Source: Blattabacterium cuenoti
GTDB lineage: Bacteria > Bacteroidota > Bacteroidia > Flavobacteriales > Blattabacteriaceae
DNA length: 64,000 nt
Reading direction: 5' to 3'
Assembly (NCBI RefSeq): GCF_014252395.1
Contig: NZ_CP059219.1
Span: 172,610 to 236,609, forward strand
Shown here: piece by piece, positions 25,789-34,852 of the stretch
Layout of the letters: each line of letters begins with the position of its first letter
How positions within the stretch are numbered: position 1 is the first letter of the stretch
Translations under genes and position numbers: made by a program
Notes under the pieces: generated by a model
Told to the model about the DNA's origin: nothing
What the model saw: the letters and a program-made list of their open reading frames with translations, nothing else
The model's database searches: none

Positions 25789-28194
25789 TTAACTATCATG
25801 CATTATTTTTAATACTTTTTCTACAATATTTTCAACAGAAGGTTTAGAAAAATAATCTCCATCTGATCCATAAGGAGGACGATGTTCTTTCCCCGTAATA
25901 GTAAAAGGTGGACTATCCAAATAATAATAACCTTTTTGTTCTTCTAATATTTTTTGCAAAATAAAAGCAGAAGCTCCACCTGGAACATCCTCGTCTATAA
26001 TTAATAATCTATTTGTTTTTTGTAAACTTTTAACAATATCTTTTTGTAAATCAAAAGGTAATAGTGATTGAATATCAATAACTTCAGAATCTATATTAAT
26101 TTTTGATAATTCTTCCGCTGCTTTATTTACAATTCTCCATGTAGAGCCATAAGTAACCATAGTAATATCTTTTCCTTTTCTTGTTATTTCAACTATACCA
26201 ACAGGAGTTTTAAAAAAACCTAAATTATTAGGTAATTTTTCTTTTATTCTATAGCCATTAAGACATTCAATTACTAAAGCAGGATCATCTGATGATAATA
26301 AAGTATTATAAAAACCAGCCGCTTTTACCATATTTCTAGGAACTAATACTAAAATACCTCTTATATAATTTATAATACCTCCCATAGGAGAACCTGAATG
26401 CCATATTCCTTCTAAACGATGTCCTCTAGTTCTAATAATAACAGGGGCTTTTTGTCCACCTCTTGTTCTATATTGCAAACAAGCAAGATCATCACTCATA
26501 ATTTGTAAAGCATACAAAACATAATCTAAATATTGAATTTCTACTATAGGACGAAGACCACGCATAGCAAGACCTATTCCTTGACCAATAATAGTAGATT
26601 CTCGTATACCTGTATCAAAAATTCTAGTTTTTCCATATTTATTTTGTAATCCTTCTAACCCTTGATTCACATCTCCTATTTTTCCAACATCTTCTCCAAA
26701 TATTAAAAGATCAGGATACAATTCTAATAATTTATCAAAATTATCTCTTAATACTATTCTACCATCTACCTTTAGATTATTATTATATACAGGAAAAACT
26801 TCCGTAATTTTTACGGATGATTTATCAGAAATACTATATAAATGTGAAGAGTAATTTTCTTGTTCTTTATGATACTTCTTTTTCATCCATTCTATTAAAC
26901 AATACTTTGTATAAGTATTTACTTCATACTCATATAATAAAAATTTATGTATAATACAAAATATTGATTTTTTAGTAATTAAATTTTTAGAATCATGTAA
27001 TTTATTAACATGTTTTTTAATCCATTTTTTATTTGGATAATCTACCGTAAATTGATGTAAAATATTTATAGCTTCATTTTTAATATCATAAATAGGTTTT
27101 CTAAATGCTTTCCAAGCTTTATTTTGTTCTATTTTAACATATTCTTTTGCTTCCATATCTATTTTATCTAAAGAACAAACATTGGCTATATTTTTCATTT
27201 TATAATTTAAAATCCAATCTCTAAATTTTTTTATTCCATCATTATTTATTTCCCATTCTAAACGTTTTTTTGATTTATATCTCTCATGTGAAGAAGAAGT
27301 AGAATGACCTTGTGGTTGAGTTAAATTTTTTACATGTATAATAACAGGTACATGTTCATGACGTGCTATTTTATCTGCTTTAATATAAGTTTTTGTAAGA
27401 TCCATGTAATTAGATCCATTAACTTTAATAATTTCTATTCCTTTTTCTTTTTTATTTCTATGAAATCCAAATAAAAGATCACTAATATTTTTTTTAGAAA
27501 ATTGATATTTATTAGGAACAGATATTCCATATTCATCATCCCATATAGAAAGTATAATAGGTATTTGTAATACAGAAGCAGCATTTAAAGTTTCCCAAAA
27601 TATTCCTTCAGAAATACTAGCATTTCCAATAGTACCAAATGCTACCTCATTTCCATTACGAGAAAATTTTTTATGTGTTTTTTTTAAATTTTTTAATTTT
27701 TTATAAATTTTTGAAGCTTGAGCTAATCCTAATAATCTAGGCATTTGAGCAGCAGTAGAAGAAATATCAGCACTAGAATTTTTTTTATCTATAAGATTTT
27801 TCCAACTTCCATCCTGATTTAAAAAACGCGTTCCAAAATGTGCAGTCATCATTCTTCCAGATGAAACAGGTTCTGCTTCTAAATCAGAATGGGCATACAA
27901 TTGTGAAAAAAAACTTTTTACAGTTAAAGCTCCAATAGCCATCATAAAAGTTTGATCTCTATAATATCCAGATCTATAATCTCCATTTTTAAAAACTTTT
28001 GCCATAGCTAGTTGAGGAATTTCTTTACCATCACCAAATATACCGAACTTAGCTCTTCCATTCAATACTTCTTTACGACCTAAAATACTTGTTTCTCTAC
28101 TAATTCTAGCTAATTTATAATCATCTAACACTATTTTTCTAAATGAATCAAAAGAATTTTGTTTATCGTCAATATATTTTTTATTGTAATTCAT
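25789..28194 (-). CDS. 2-oxoacid dehydrogenase E1, fused alpha and beta subunits
   Basis: Thiamine-diphosphate decarboxylase component, probably branched-chain 2-oxoacid dehydrogenase. The alpha half (about residues 1-390) has RMMTAHFG and the cofactor segments GNASISEG and WDDEYGIS. The beta half (about 460-801) has GEDVGKIGDVNQG, EIQYLDYVLYALQ and SPMGG. The canonical ThDP motif is GD...NN. Here the residues read Asn191 and Asp219-Asp220, an apparent swap that may be normal for this Bacteroidetes subfamily. ilvE follows downstream. A second, separate E1-beta gene lies at 34853-35830, so this is unlikely to be the pyruvate enzyme. Confidence 0.88.
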   Translation of the reverse strand: MNYNKKYIDDKQNSFDSFRKIVLDDYKLARISRETSILGRKEVLNGRAKFGIFGDGKEIPQLAMAKVFKNGDYRSGYYRDQTFMMAIGALTVKSFFSQLYAHSDLEAEPVSSGRMMTAHFGTRFLNQDGSWKNLIDKKNSSADISSTAAQMPRLLGLAQASKIYKKLKNLKKTHKKFSRNGNEVAFGTIGNASISEGIFWETLNAASVLQIPIILSIWDDEYGISVPNKYQFSKKNISDLLFGFHRNKKEKGIEIIKVNGSNYMDLTKTYIKADKIARHEHVPVIIHVKNLTQPQGHSTSSSHERYKSKKRLEWEINNDGIKKFRDWILNYKMKNIANVCSLDKIDMEAKEYVKIEQNKAWKAFRKPIYDIKNEAINILHQFTVDYPNKKWIKKHVNKLHDSKNLITKKSIFCIIHKFLLYEYEVNTYTKYCLIEWMKKKYHKEQENYSSHLYSISDKSSVKITEVFPVYNNNLKVDGRIVLRDNFDKLLELYPDLLIFGEDVGKIGDVNQGLEGLQNKYGKTRIFDTGIRESTIIGQGIGLAMRGLRPIVEIQYLDYVLYALQIMSDDLACLQYRTRGGQKAPVIIRTRGHRLEGIWHSGSPMGGIINYIRGILVLVPRNMVKAAGFYNTLLSSDDPALVIECLNGYRIKEKLPNNLGFFKTPVGIVEITRKGKDITMVTYGSTWRIVNKAAEELSKINIDSEVIDIQSLLPFDLQKDIVKSLQKTNRLLIIDEDVPGGASAFILQKILEEQKGYYYLDSPPFTITGKEHRPPYGSDGDYFSKPSVENIVEKVLKIMHDS

Positions 28195-28282
28195 TATTTA
28201 ATTTTTTACTATGAAAATATAGTAATTTCCATTTATAAATTTCTTTACTTAATTTTAAGTATTCTTCATTAAAAAAAAAGTT

Positions 28283-28717
28283 ATGATTTCTCATTTTTTC
28301 GGAAAAATTACTCTTTCTATTATAAAACCAGATGCAGTAAAAAACGGATATATAGTACCTATTTTATATAAAATAAATAATGCAGGATTTCATATAAAAG
28401 CACTTAAAATGACTGAATTATCTAAAAAATCAGCTATAAAATTTTATGATGAACATAAAAAAAAAGTTTTTTTTAACTCTTTAATAGAATTTATGTCTTC
28501 TGGACCAATTATGTCTATCATATTAGAAAAAAAAAATGCAGTAAAAGACTTTAGAATTTTAATAGGAGATACAAATCCCATAAAGGCAAAAAAAAAAACT
28601 ATACGAAATTTATATGCTACTTCTTTAGAAAAAAACGCTATACATGGATCAGATAGTAATGAAAATGCAATAAAAGAATGTTTATTTTATTTTTCTAATA
28701 GGGACATTTTATTTTAA
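28283..28717 (+). CDS. ndk: Nucleoside diphosphate kinase
   Basis: Exchanges the gamma phosphate between NTPs and NDPs. Its 144 residues carry the start motif TLSIIKPDAV, MSSGPIMSIILE, and the phosphoaccepting His121 in NAIHGSDSNENA. Met4 is not used; the ATG at 28283 gives the usual N-terminal length. LemA follows after 6 bases. Confidence 0.97.
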   Translation: MISHFFGKITLSIIKPDAVKNGYIVPILYKINNAGFHIKALKMTELSKKSAIKFYDEHKKKVFFNSLIEFMSSGPIMSIILEKKNAVKDFRILIGDTNPIKAKKKTIRNLYATSLEKNAIHGSDSNENAIKECLFYFSNRDILF

Positions 28718-28723
28718 AATATT

Positions 28724-29320
28724 ATGAAAAAAAAATTAATAATAATTATTTTCTCTATTTTCATATTTATAACTGGATTATGGATATCCAATATATATAA
28801 TCAATTAGTTAAACTAAATGAAAATATAAAAAAACAATGGGGTCAAGTGGAAAATGTTTATCAACGTAGAGCAGATTTAATTCCAAATTTAGTAAATACA
28901 GTAAAAGGAACTGCTAACTTTGAAAAAAATACATTAATTAAGATAATAGAAAATAGAGCTAAAGCAACTTCTATTCATATTGATCCAAATGATTTAAATC
29001 AAAATCAGATAAATAAATTTCAAAAAACACAAGAAAATTTAAATAATTCTGTGAACAGATTTCTTTTAATTGTAGAAAATTATCCAAATTTAAAATCTAC
29101 GCAAAATTTTTATGAATTACAAAATCAATTAGAAGGAACAGAAAATCGTATTAACGTAGAAAGAAATCGTTTTAATGATCAAGTAAATAATTTTAATACT
29201 TATAGAAATCAATTTCCAAAAATCATTATAGCAAATTTTTTTTATAAATTTAAAGAAAAAGGATACATACGATATCAAATAGGATCACAAAAATCTCCTA
29301 TTGTCAATTTTTCTAATTAA
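28724..29320 (+). CDS. LemA family membrane protein
   Basis: 198 residues with one N-terminal membrane helix (about residues 3-22). The conserved LemA segment KQWGQVENVYQRRADLIPNL follows, then a four-helix-type body with LEGTENRINVERNRFND. The role of LemA proteins is not established. In Bacteroidetes it is regularly paired with TPM-domain proteins, and here such a gene follows after a single base. Confidence 0.92.
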   Translation: MKKKLIIIIFSIFIFITGLWISNIYNQLVKLNENIKKQWGQVENVYQRRADLIPNLVNTVKGTANFEKNTLIKIIENRAKATSIHIDPNDLNQNQINKFQKTQENLNNSVNRFLLIVENYPNLKSTQNFYELQNQLEGTENRINVERNRFNDQVNNFNTYRNQFPKIIIANFFYKFKEKGYIRYQIGSQKSPIVNFSN

Positions 29321-29321
29321 A

Positions 29322-30116
29322 ATGAAAAAAAAATTTTTTTTATTTATTTTAATTTTTTTTTGTATTAATTCAATAACAATAGGACAATTTAACATTCCTA
29401 AACAACCAAAAAAAATATATCCTGTACAAGATTATGCTAAAATTTTATCAAAAGAACAAATCAATAAAATAAATAAAAAACTTATTCTATATTCTAAAAC
29501 TACATCTACAGAAATATTAGTAACTATAATTCAAGATCTACACAAAGAAGATCCAAATTTATTAGCTAATAAATGGGGAGAAAAATGGAAAATAGGAAAC
29601 ATATATAAAAATAATGGAATAGTTATATTATTATCTATTAATGATAAAAAAATATCTATTCAAAACGGATATGGAATAGAACCTTATATGACTGATTTTG
29701 TAACTATGAAAATTATAAAAAAAATAAAACCTATATTAAAAAATCATCTTTATTATAAAGCTATAGATTGCAGTATTGAAGAAATATTTAAAATATTAAA
29801 AAATAAATATCATAATACACATAATAAAAATAAAAAAATTTTTTCTGTATGGTTTTATATTATGTCTTTTATTTTTGTATTATTTTTTATTTTTCTTTAC
29901 AAAAATAGAATAATAGATTCCTCTTTTTTAAATACATTATTTATAATAAATTTTTTATTTAAAAACAATAACAATAACTGGGAAAACAATAACTGGGAAA
30001 ACAATAACTGGGAAAACAATAACTGGGAAAACAATAACTGGGAAAATGAAGATAATTTTGATGGTTTTGGAGAAGGAGGTAATTTTGGAGGAGGCGGTAG
30101 TAGTAGTAATTGGTAA
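29322..30116 (+). CDS. TPM-domain membrane protein with NNNWE repeats and Gly-rich tail
   Basis: 264 residues from the ATG 1 base after the LemA stop; an earlier in-frame ATG at 29301 lies inside LemA. It has a signal peptide (MKKKFFLFILIFFCINS), a TPM domain (about residues 28-165) with VQDYAKILS and YGIEPYMTD, then a membrane helix near 180-200. The tail has five NNNWE repeats and ends GEGGNFGGGGSSSNW. Gly/Ser-rich tails are normal in this family; the pentapeptide repeat looks local to this lineage. Its partner is probably LemA. Confidence 0.88.
   Translation: MKKKFFLFILIFFCINSITIGQFNIPKQPKKIYPVQDYAKILSKEQINKINKKLILYSKTTSTEILVTIIQDLHKEDPNLLANKWGEKWKIGNIYKNNGIVILLSINDKKISIQNGYGIEPYMTDFVTMKIIKKIKPILKNHLYYKAIDCSIEEIFKILKNKYHNTHNKNKKIFSVWFYIMSFIFVLFFIFLYKNRIIDSSFLNTLFIINFLFKNNNNNWENNNWENNNWENNNWENNNWENEDNFDGFGEGGNFGGGGSSSNW
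29971..30045 (+). repeat. 15-bp minisatellite, five exact copies, coding
   Basis: ACAATAACTGGGAAA is repeated five times without a mismatch. In frame it encodes NNNWE. Being a multiple of three, gain or loss of units keeps the frame of the TPM-domain gene. Confidence 0.97.
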
Positions 30117-30121
30117 TTAAA

Positions 30122-32767
30122 CTAACTATCTAATTTTTTTACATATTTCAAATATTCTTTAAATTGAGAAATTTTTTTTAAAATATCTTTTTCTTTTTTT
30201 TTCTCTTTTAAAAGTAAATCATTTGTAACAGAAGTTGTATATTTAATATTCAATAAATTTTTCCTAATTATAGATAATAAATTATTAAAATATTGAATTT
30301 TTTTTTCAATATTCATAATATCTTCTATATGATTTGAATGATATTTTTTATTTAAAATAAAAAATTTATCTGAATCTGAAAAAAAATATAAACATGGTAT
30401 ATTTTTAGGTTCTTTTGATACGTAAATTATTTCTGATAAATTAGCTAATTTTAATATAATAGAATTATATTTTTTATCCTTTCTTGTAGAGAATAATATA
30501 AGACTTTTTTTATAAGGTATATTACTAGTATTTCTTATACTACGTATTTTAGATACTATTTTAGTAGCTTTTTCAAAAGAAACTAATATTTCATAATCAT
30601 AGGATTTTTTCTTAGGCCAAGAAGAAATTATCAAAGCTTCTTCTGTATTCCTTTTTTTAATCATATTCCAAATTTCTTCTGAAATAAAAGGCATATATGG
30701 ATGTAATAATTTCAACACATTTTCAAAATATTCAATAGTATTTAAATATACTATTTTAGATATAGATTTATTTCCAGAAATAGGTTTAATAATTTCAAGA
30801 AAAAATGAACAAAAATCATACCATATAAATTTATATAAAACCATTAATGATTCATCTAACTTATATTCTTGAAATAATTTTTCAAAAATTTCTAAAATAT
30901 AATGAAAACGATTTTTAATCCATTTAATAGCAACAATAGATGAATCAGGTACAACTTTATTGTCCTCTATTTTCCAACTTTTAATTAAACGATAGGCATT
31001 CCATATTTTATTAGAAAAATTTCTTCCTTGTAAACATATTTTTTCTTCAAAATGGAAATCTTTTCCTGCACTAGTTCTAAGCATAAGACCTATACGAACA
31101 GCATCTGCTCCATATTTATTAATTAAATCTATAGGATTAGGAGAATTATTTAACGATTTTGATATTTTTTTATTTTTAAAATCTCTAATAATTCCAGTAA
31201 AATAAACCCTTTTAAAGGGTTTATTTTTTTTAAAAAAAAAACCTGAAATAATCATACGAGCTACCCAAAAAAATAATATATCTGAACCTGTTACTATATT
31301 TTCAGTAGGATAATAATAACATATTTCATGATTATAAGGATGATAAATTCCATCAAATGCAGATAAAGGTAATAAACAAGAAGAAAACCAAGTATCTAAA
31401 ACATCTGCATCTTGCCATATTTCATCTTTTTTTAATTTTGAATTTTTACTTTTTATTCTTGCTTTTTCTAAAGCTTTTTCTAAATTTTCTGCAACTACGA
31501 AATCGTTAAATTTTTTTCCATAATAAAAAACAGGAATACGATGCCCCCACCATAATTGACGTGATATGTTCCAATCACGAATTTTATTCATCCATTGAAA
31601 ATATATTTTTTCAAATTTTTTTGGATAAAATTGAATATTTCCATTTTTTACTGCTTTTATTGCAGGAATAGATATTTTTTTCATTTTCAAAAACCATTGA
31701 AGCGATAATCTTTGTTCTACTACTGATAAAGTACGTTCTGAAAAACCAACTTTATGATTCAAATTATCTATTTTTACCAAAACTCCTAAATAATTTAATT
31801 CTTCTATTATTTTTTTTCTTGCGACAAAACGATCCATACCTTTATAATGAAGTCCTTTTTCGTTAATAGTAGCATCTTCGTTGAAGATATTAATAATATC
31901 TAATTGATATTTATCTGCTATATTTTTATCTTGTACATCGTGAGCTGGAGTTATTTTTAAACATCCTGTTCCAAAATTTGAATCTACATAAGTATCCTCT
32001 ATTATAGGTATATATCTATTTAATATTGGTATTTTAGCATATTTTCCTTTTAAATGTGAATAACGTAAATCATATGGATGATAACAAATAGCTGTATCTC
32101 CAAATATTGTTTCAGGACGAGTGGTAGCTATAGTCACATAATTTTTTTCACCTTCTATTTTATATTTTATATAATAAAGTTTACCAATACGTTCTTTATA
32201 AATAACTTCTTCATCAGAAAGAGTAGTTTTAGCTTCAGGATCCCAATTTACAACATGATATCCTCTATATATATATCCTTTATCATACAAATCTATAAAA
32301 ACTTTTGTAACAGATTTAGATAATTTTTGGTTCATTGTAAATTGAGTACGATTCCAATCACATGAACATCCAAATTTTTTAAGTTGATCAAAAATAATAT
32401 TTTTATGTTTTTGAGCCCATTTTAAAACATAAAATAAAAATTTTTCTCTTCCTAAAATAAATTTAGATAATCCTTTTTTTTTTAAAAAATCTACTACTTT
32501 AGCTTCTGTTGCAATAGAAGCATGATCTGTTCCTGGAACCCAACACGTATTATATCCATTCATTCTAGCATGCCTTATTAAAACATCTTGTATAGTATTA
32601 TTCAACATATGTCCTATATGTAAAATACCGGTAATATTTGGTGGTGGCATTATTATAGTATAAGCTTTCCTATCATCTGGATAGGATGAAAAATAATTTT
32701 TTTTCATCCAATCATCATATATTTTTTTTTCAATAGATGTTGGATCATATTTAACTGGAATATCCAT
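30122..32767 (-). CDS. valS: Valyl-tRNA synthetase
   Basis: Class I synthetase of 881 residues, full length. It has PPPNITGILHIGHML (HIGH motif), an intact CP1 editing domain with TTRPETIFGD and ITPAHDVQDKNIADKY, and the KMSKS variant KKISKSLNN. The C-terminal anticodon domain and a coiled-coil arm follow. Unlike ThrRS in this window, its editing domain is kept. It converges on the TPM-domain gene with 5 bases between. Confidence 0.97.
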   Translation of the reverse strand: MDIPVKYDPTSIEKKIYDDWMKKNYFSSYPDDRKAYTIIMPPPNITGILHIGHMLNNTIQDVLIRHARMNGYNTCWVPGTDHASIATEAKVVDFLKKKGLSKFILGREKFLFYVLKWAQKHKNIIFDQLKKFGCSCDWNRTQFTMNQKLSKSVTKVFIDLYDKGYIYRGYHVVNWDPEAKTTLSDEEVIYKERIGKLYYIKYKIEGEKNYVTIATTRPETIFGDTAICYHPYDLRYSHLKGKYAKIPILNRYIPIIEDTYVDSNFGTGCLKITPAHDVQDKNIADKYQLDIINIFNEDATINEKGLHYKGMDRFVARKKIIEELNYLGVLVKIDNLNHKVGFSERTLSVVEQRLSLQWFLKMKKISIPAIKAVKNGNIQFYPKKFEKIYFQWMNKIRDWNISRQLWWGHRIPVFYYGKKFNDFVVAENLEKALEKARIKSKNSKLKKDEIWQDADVLDTWFSSCLLPLSAFDGIYHPYNHEICYYYPTENIVTGSDILFFWVARMIISGFFFKKNKPFKRVYFTGIIRDFKNKKISKSLNNSPNPIDLINKYGADAVRIGLMLRTSAGKDFHFEEKICLQGRNFSNKIWNAYRLIKSWKIEDNKVVPDSSIVAIKWIKNRFHYILEIFEKLFQEYKLDESLMVLYKFIWYDFCSFFLEIIKPISGNKSISKIVYLNTIEYFENVLKLLHPYMPFISEEIWNMIKKRNTEEALIISSWPKKKSYDYEILVSFEKATKIVSKIRSIRNTSNIPYKKSLILFSTRKDKKYNSIILKLANLSEIIYVSKEPKNIPCLYFFSDSDKFFILNKKYHSNHIEDIMNIEKKIQYFNNLLSIIRKNLLNIKYTTSVTNDLLLKEKKKEKDILKKISQFKEYLKYVKKLDS

Positions 32768-32800
32768 AAATTTAAAAATATAAAAAAAATTGAAATAATA

Positions 32801-33280
32801 ATGAAAATAATATTAATAGCTGCTGTTTCAGAAAATGGATTTATAGGAAAAAATAATAAATTAATGTGGCATTTACCTAATGACTTAAAACGTTTTAAAA
32901 ATATAACTATAGGGGAAACAATTATCATGGGAAGAAAAACTTTTGAATCAATTGGAAAAATACTTCCAAAAAGACGAAATATTATATTAAGTAAAAAAAT
33001 AAAACTATTAAAAAAAAATATTAAAATTCTTTCTTCTATAAAAGAAATAAATTTTCTTTCTTATGAAAAAATATTCATTATAGGAGGAGAACAAATTTAT
33101 AAAGCTACAATAGAAATAGCTCATATAATAGAACTAACATTAGTACATAATAACTTTTATGGAGACGCAATTTTTCCAAAAATAGATACTAAAAAATGGA
33201 AAAAAATATATGAATTTTTTCATAAAAAAGATAAATATCATTTATATAACTATAGTTTTATAAGATTTGAAAAAAAATAA
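32801..33280 (+). CDS. folA: Dihydrofolate reductase
   Basis: NADPH-dependent reduction of dihydrofolate. Its 159 residues are standard: IAAVSENGFIGKNNKLMWHLPND holds the substrate loop (with Trp and the catalytic acid in LPNDLKRFK), IMGRKTFESIGK binds NADPH, and FIIGGEQIYK closes the fold. Read with metF and folD, it shows that folate one-carbon metabolism is retained. It diverges from valS with a 33-base gap. Confidence 0.96.
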   Translation: MKIILIAAVSENGFIGKNNKLMWHLPNDLKRFKNITIGETIIMGRKTFESIGKILPKRRNIILSKKIKLLKKNIKILSSIKEINFLSYEKIFIIGGEQIYKATIEIAHIIELTLVHNNFYGDAIFPKIDTKKWKKIYEFFHKKDKYHLYNYSFIRFEKK

Positions 33281-33284
33281 AAAT

Positions 33285-33926
33285 TTATTCTCTTCTGTCT
33301 AATTCTTTTTTTATTTTTGCTGCTAATTCATAACATTCATTTACTACGGCATGATTTAATAAAATATTTAAATCTTTTTCAGTCATTTTTTCTAAATCCT
33401 TTTGACTTTTTTCTTTAAAAAAAAGAATACTACTATTTTCTAATCTAATATCATTATTTTCATTTTCTTTATCAATAGGAAACCCATTTTCAAAATAAAT
33501 ACCTGCTTTATCAAAAATTTCTTTTGTTGTATAAATAGGAGCTTGGAATCGTACTGCTAAAGCTACAGCATCTGATGTTTTTGAATCTATTTTATGTTCT
33601 TTTTTTATATTTTTTTCTCCTTTATCCTCATTATCACTTTCAAATAAAATATAAGAAAAAAATATTCCATTTAATAACTTATATATAACAACTGCTTTTA
33701 TTTTAATATTTAATACTTTTGCAAAAGTTATAAATAAATCGTGAGTAAAAGATCTAGATGGATCTTTCTTTCCTAAAGCATAAGCAATAGATTGAGCTTG
33801 TAAACTTTCTATAATAATAGGAAGTTTAATTCTTCCAGATTCTTCTTCAAGTAATAAAACATATATCCCAGATTGTATTTGACTTAAGGATATTCCCCGT
33901 ATAGCTAATTTTATGAATTGATCCAT
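33285..33926 (-). CDS. Bifunctional nuclease family protein (DUF151)
   Basis: 213 residues. The BFN/DUF151 domain (about residues 1-145) has LLLEEESGRIKLPIIIE, SIAYALG and SDAVALAVRFQAPIYTT. A short UvrB/UvrC-like C-terminal helix pair (about 165-213) ends NHAVVNECYELAAKIKKELD. Relatives show RNase/DNase activity in plants and are common, poorly studied Bacteroidetes proteins. A -7 box lies 39 bases upstream, back to back with one for the lipoprotein gene. Confidence 0.88.
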   Translation of the reverse strand: MDQFIKLAIRGISLSQIQSGIYVLLLEEESGRIKLPIIIESLQAQSIAYALGKKDPSRSFTHDLFITFAKVLNIKIKAVVIYKLLNGIFFSYILFESDNEDKGEKNIKKEHKIDSKTSDAVALAVRFQAPIYTTKEIFDKAGIYFENGFPIDKENENNDIRLENSSILFFKEKSQKDLEKMTEKDLNILLNHAVVNECYELAAKIKKELDRRE

Positions 33927-33965
33927 AGGAAAATATAAAATATTTATAAACCTTTATACTATGAC

Positions 33966-33973
33966 CAAATATA
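33966..33973 (-). promoter_or_regulatory. Putative -7 box for the DUF151 gene
   Basis: The minus strand reads TATATTTG (TAnnTTTG), 39 bases before the start at 33926. Only one base separates it from an opposite-facing box. Confidence 0.5.
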
Positions 33974-33974
33974 C

Positions 33975-33982
33975 TAAATTTG
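33975..33982 (+). promoter_or_regulatory. Putative -7 box for the lipoprotein gene
   Basis: TAAATTTG (TAnnTTTG) faces right, 103 bases before the ATG at 34086, so a leader of roughly 95 bases is implied. The two polymerase footprints here would overlap the opposite promoter. Confidence 0.4.
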
Positions 33983-34085
33983 AAAGTATATTATTGTTTT
34001 TTTTACTGTATTTATTAAATAAAATTATTATTTATACATAATAATTTTTTTCTATATTTAGAAACAATAATTTTAAAATTTTTTT

Positions 34086-34754
34086 ATGAAAACTACTTTA
34101 AAATTTCCAATTCCTATAATTTTTTTTACATTAGGATTTCTTATTTCTTGTAATGATGAAGTAACAAATTCTGTTATGGAAGAAGATCCTTATCTTACAT
34201 ATAAGATTGTAGAAGAAGAAACTGGAGTTAATAATAAACCATCTGTAAAAAAATCTTATCCTCCTCCTATTGATTCTTCTGATTCTTTTTATTCTTATTC
34301 TTATCCTATTTCAACTTATACTAATACTAATACTAATACTACAATAAATGATACAAAAAAAGATGATTATAAAGATGATCTTTTAATTGTAGAAGAATTA
34401 TCTCAAAAAATAAAAAATATAGGAAAAGAAATAGAAAGTTTAGAAAAAGAAAGCGTTAAATATAATGATGAATTTTCTAATATAATAGATCTTCAAAAAG
34501 GTACATTAGATGAAATGGTAAAAATGAAAAAGATTATAAGATTTCAAAGTAAGAATTATGAGAAAGTAAATAAAGCGAAAAAATCTTTTGAAGATCAAAA
34601 AAAATTGGCAATAAATAGGATAGAAATCATAAAAGATAAAAATTTATTTATAAACAAATTTAATAAATCAATAAGAGAGAAAAAAAATAAAAAAATATCT
34701 ATGCAAAATCAAATAAAAAATTTTTTAATAAAAAGAAAAAAACAAATTAGTTGA
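34086..34754 (+). CDS. Unrecognised lipoprotein with coiled-coil region
   Basis: I do not recognise a family. The 222 residues start with a lipoprotein signal: a hydrophobic run, then lipobox LISC with Cys22, followed by the acidic stretch NDEV. Residues 30-95 are low complexity: YPPP, then Ser/Tyr-rich, then a (Asn-Thr)n run encoded by repeated ACTAAT. Residues 97-222 are Lys/Glu-rich and predicted helical or coiled coil, without membrane segments. It looks like an outer-membrane or periplasmic anchor or spacer protein. It stands alone between a divergent DUF151 gene and a terminator-like hairpin before pdhB. Confidence 0.75.
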   Translation: MKTTLKFPIPIIFFTLGFLISCNDEVTNSVMEEDPYLTYKIVEEETGVNNKPSVKKSYPPPIDSSDSFYSYSYPISTYTNTNTNTTINDTKKDDYKDDLLIVEELSQKIKNIGKEIESLEKESVKYNDEFSNIIDLQKGTLDEMVKMKKIIRFQSKNYEKVNKAKKSFEDQKKLAINRIEIIKDKNLFINKFNKSIREKKNKKISMQNQIKNFLIKRKKQIS

Positions 34755-34769
34755 TTTAGTATTTTTTAT

Positions 34770-34822
34770 AACGGAAAAGTAAAGATTTGTCTTTACTTTT
34801 CTATACTTTTCCGTTGTTTTTT
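34770..34822 (+). terminator. Terminator with alternative three-arm pairing
   Basis: Arm A (34770-34784, AACGGAAAAGTAAAG) can pair in two ways. One is with arm B (34791-34801) over 11 perfect base pairs with a 6-base loop. The other is with arm C (34804-34815) over 12 perfect base pairs. Arm C is followed by G and six T, as in an intrinsic terminator. It lies 16 bases behind the lipoprotein gene and 30 bases before pdhB. Confidence 0.75.
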
Positions 34823-34852
34823 ATATTTTTCTTGAAAAGAAAATAATATTTT

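Noticed and set aside
32078-32323. 81-codon plus-strand ORF inside valS
   Set aside because: Lies wholly antisense to the ValRS editing domain, which is intact; translation is Phe/Ile/Ser-rich, as expected for an AT-rich complement.
32704-32928. Minus-strand ORF spanning the valS start and folA
   Set aside because: It overlaps two solid genes on different strands and shows no conserved motif.
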